DNA of 64,000 nt, from assembly GCF_029543085.1 (NCBI RefSeq), contig NZ_CP119967.1, positions 1,762,501 to 1,826,500 of the forward strand, written 5' to 3'. How positions within the stretch are numbered: the stretch's first letter is position 1; the number at the start of each line of letters is the position of its first letter. Positions 63,106 to 64,000 of this stretch are shown in pieces. The translations under genes were made by a program, and so were the position numbers. Origin of the DNA: Pseudomonas sp. A34-9 (GTDB lineage Bacteria; Pseudomonadota; Gammaproteobacteria; Pseudomonadales; Pseudomonadaceae). Under the pieces are notes generated by a model. The model ran no database searches and was not told where the DNA came from. It worked only from the letters and a program-made list of their open reading frames with translations.

Positions 63106-63214
63106 TGATCATTCCCATGCTCTGCGTGGGAATGCCTCTATAGACGCTCTACGTCCGCTGTTGGGACGCAGAGCGTCCCGAGCTGCATTCCCACGCGGAG
63201 CGTGGGAACGATCA
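63106..63214. repeat. Intergenic repeat of the GATCGTTCCCATGC family
   Basis: The outer arms TGATCATTCCCATGC and GCGTGGGAACGATCA are inverted, with GGGACGCAGAGCGTCCC inside. It is a second copy of the element at 22341. Together with the next hairpin it fills most of the 386-base gap before tyrB; the left 150 bases hold nothing recognisable. Confidence 0.8.
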
Positions 63215-63238
63215 AACCTGAGGTCAGCGCAAAACAAA

Positions 63239-63323
63239 TGTAGGAGCTGCCGAAGGCTGCGATCTTTTGATTTTGCTTGTAAAAAACAAGATCAAAAGAT
63301 CGCAGCCTTCGGCAGCTCCTACA
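63239..63323. repeat. REP-type hairpin, TGTAGGAGCTGCC family
   Basis: TGTAGGAGCTGCCGAAGGCT at 63239 and its complement ending at 63323. It lies 20 bases past the stop of the minus-strand tyrB and can act as its transcript end. Confidence 0.85.
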
Positions 63324-63343
63324 GGGGTATTGCGGTGTTTTGA

Positions 63344-64000
63344 CTATTTGCAGACGTTGGCGATGGCGTCGGCCAGCAGCGCGAGGCGGGTGGCGTCGAT
63401 GCCGGCGACGTTCGCCCGGCCCGAGCTGACCATGTACACGCTGTGATGCTCGCGCAGTTGCTTCACTTGCTCCGGCGACAGGCCGGTGTAAGAGAACATC
63501 CCGCGTTGCACGCCAATGTGCGCAAAACGCTCGCGCAGGCCGTGTGGCTCCAGCGCTTCGACCAGGCCGCTGCGCAACTGCGCAATACGCAGACGCATGG
63601 CTTCCACTTCATCGGCCCAACGGGCTTTCAGCTCGGGATCGGCGAGGATGGTCGCGACCACGGCCGCGCCGTGATCCGGCGGCGTCGACCACAGGTTGCG
63701 GGCGATGTTGGCCAATTGGCTGCGGATGTCGATGAGCTTGTCGGCGGTTTTTGCGCAGACGATCAGCGCACCGGTGCGATCGCGGTACAAGCCAAAGTTC
63801 TTCGAGCAGGAACTGGTGATCAGCAACTCAGGCACTTGCGCCGCGAACAGCCGGGTCGACCACGCATCCTGCTCAAGACCGTCGCCAAAACCCTGGTAGG
63901 CAAAGTCGATCAGCGGCAGCAGATTGCGTCTGCGCACCACGTCGAGCACGCGCTGCCAGTCGTCATGATTCAAGTCGAAACCGGTCGGGTTGTGGCAGCA
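63344..64000 (-). CDS. tyrB: Aromatic amino acid aminotransferase, C-terminal part
   Basis: The visible 218 codons are the second half of a class I aminotransferase; the N-terminal half is beyond the window. CCHNPTGFDL, LIDFAYQGFG, the PLP lysine in SSCSKNFGLYRDRTGAL and VYMVSSGRANVAGID with the substrate Arg are those of TyrB/AspC. Pseudomonas enzymes of this type mainly handle Phe and Tyr, so TyrB is preferred over AspC. Confidence 0.88.
   Translation of the reverse strand, partial: CCHNPTGFDLNHDDWQRVLDVVRRRNLLPLIDFAYQGFGDGLEQDAWSTRLFAAQVPELLITSSCSKNFGLYRDRTGALIVCAKTADKLIDIRSQLANIARNLWSTPPDHGAAVVATILADPELKARWADEVEAMRLRIAQLRSGLVEALEPHGLRERFAHIGVQRGMFSYTGLSPEQVKQLREHHSVYMVSSGRANVAGIDATRLALLADAIANVCK

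Overview
The window looks like chromosomal DNA of a Pseudomonas of the fluorescens group. The GC content appears high by eye, the gene orders match blocks I recall from P. aeruginosa (gbu cluster PA1418-1422, plpD-recQ PA3339-3344, scpBA-cpx-trkH PA3196-3210), and the intergenic spaces carry several families of Pseudomonas REP-type palindromes. No rRNA, tRNA or CRISPR array was seen.

Layout. 1-7.9 kb: start of an MBL-fold hydrolase, then the 4-guanidinobutyrate catabolic block (SSS symporter, NCS1 permease, a frameshifted NTF2-like gene, gbuA) on the minus strand. The divergent regulator gbuR is split from gbuA by an IS481-type element inserted into a repeat; a DTW-domain gene follows gbuR. 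8-22.3 kb: a LapA/MapA-type giant RTX adhesin (2866 aa) with an N-terminal retention module and a predicted LapG site. It is divergent from its type I secretion genes (TolC, ABC, HlyD types). 22.4-27.2 kb: a DUF6124 gene with a strongly structured leader, an orphan 907-aa Ig-like protein, a DUF454 protein and a UPF0149 protein. 27.4-34.5 kb: recQ, a MarR regulator, a FimV-like protein and plpD. 34.6-41.3 kb: a SelT/W-type protein, an EamA exporter, two AraC regulators, an LpxH-like phosphoesterase, an HD/Mpo1 gene pair and trkH. 41.4-51.7 kb: a nitroreductase, cpxA-spy-cpxR with a CpxR-like box, a coiled-coil membrane protein, a YciI-like protein, yciB, and the run PHP-yciO-scpA-scpB-DUF1289-rluB.

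51.8-64 kb is the accessory part. It holds a 45-residue peptide gene followed by a hairpin and an M29-type metallopeptidase gene (a RiPP-like cassette), then aroP behind a short Trp-containing leader ORF. Next come a serine hydroxymethyltransferase-like enzyme that has lost the catalytic Glu, an XRE regulator overlapping a queuosine-precursor transporter gene, and an enterobacterial-type queC. A PAAR gene with a cut-off Rhs N-terminus follows, then arfB, an MFS transporter, two tiny genes and the start of tyrB (cut by the window edge).

The two best candidates for undescribed biology are the peptide/M29 cassette (51859-53032) and the regulator-transporter-QueC-SHMT-like cluster (55414-59517) lying next to the broken Rhs locus.
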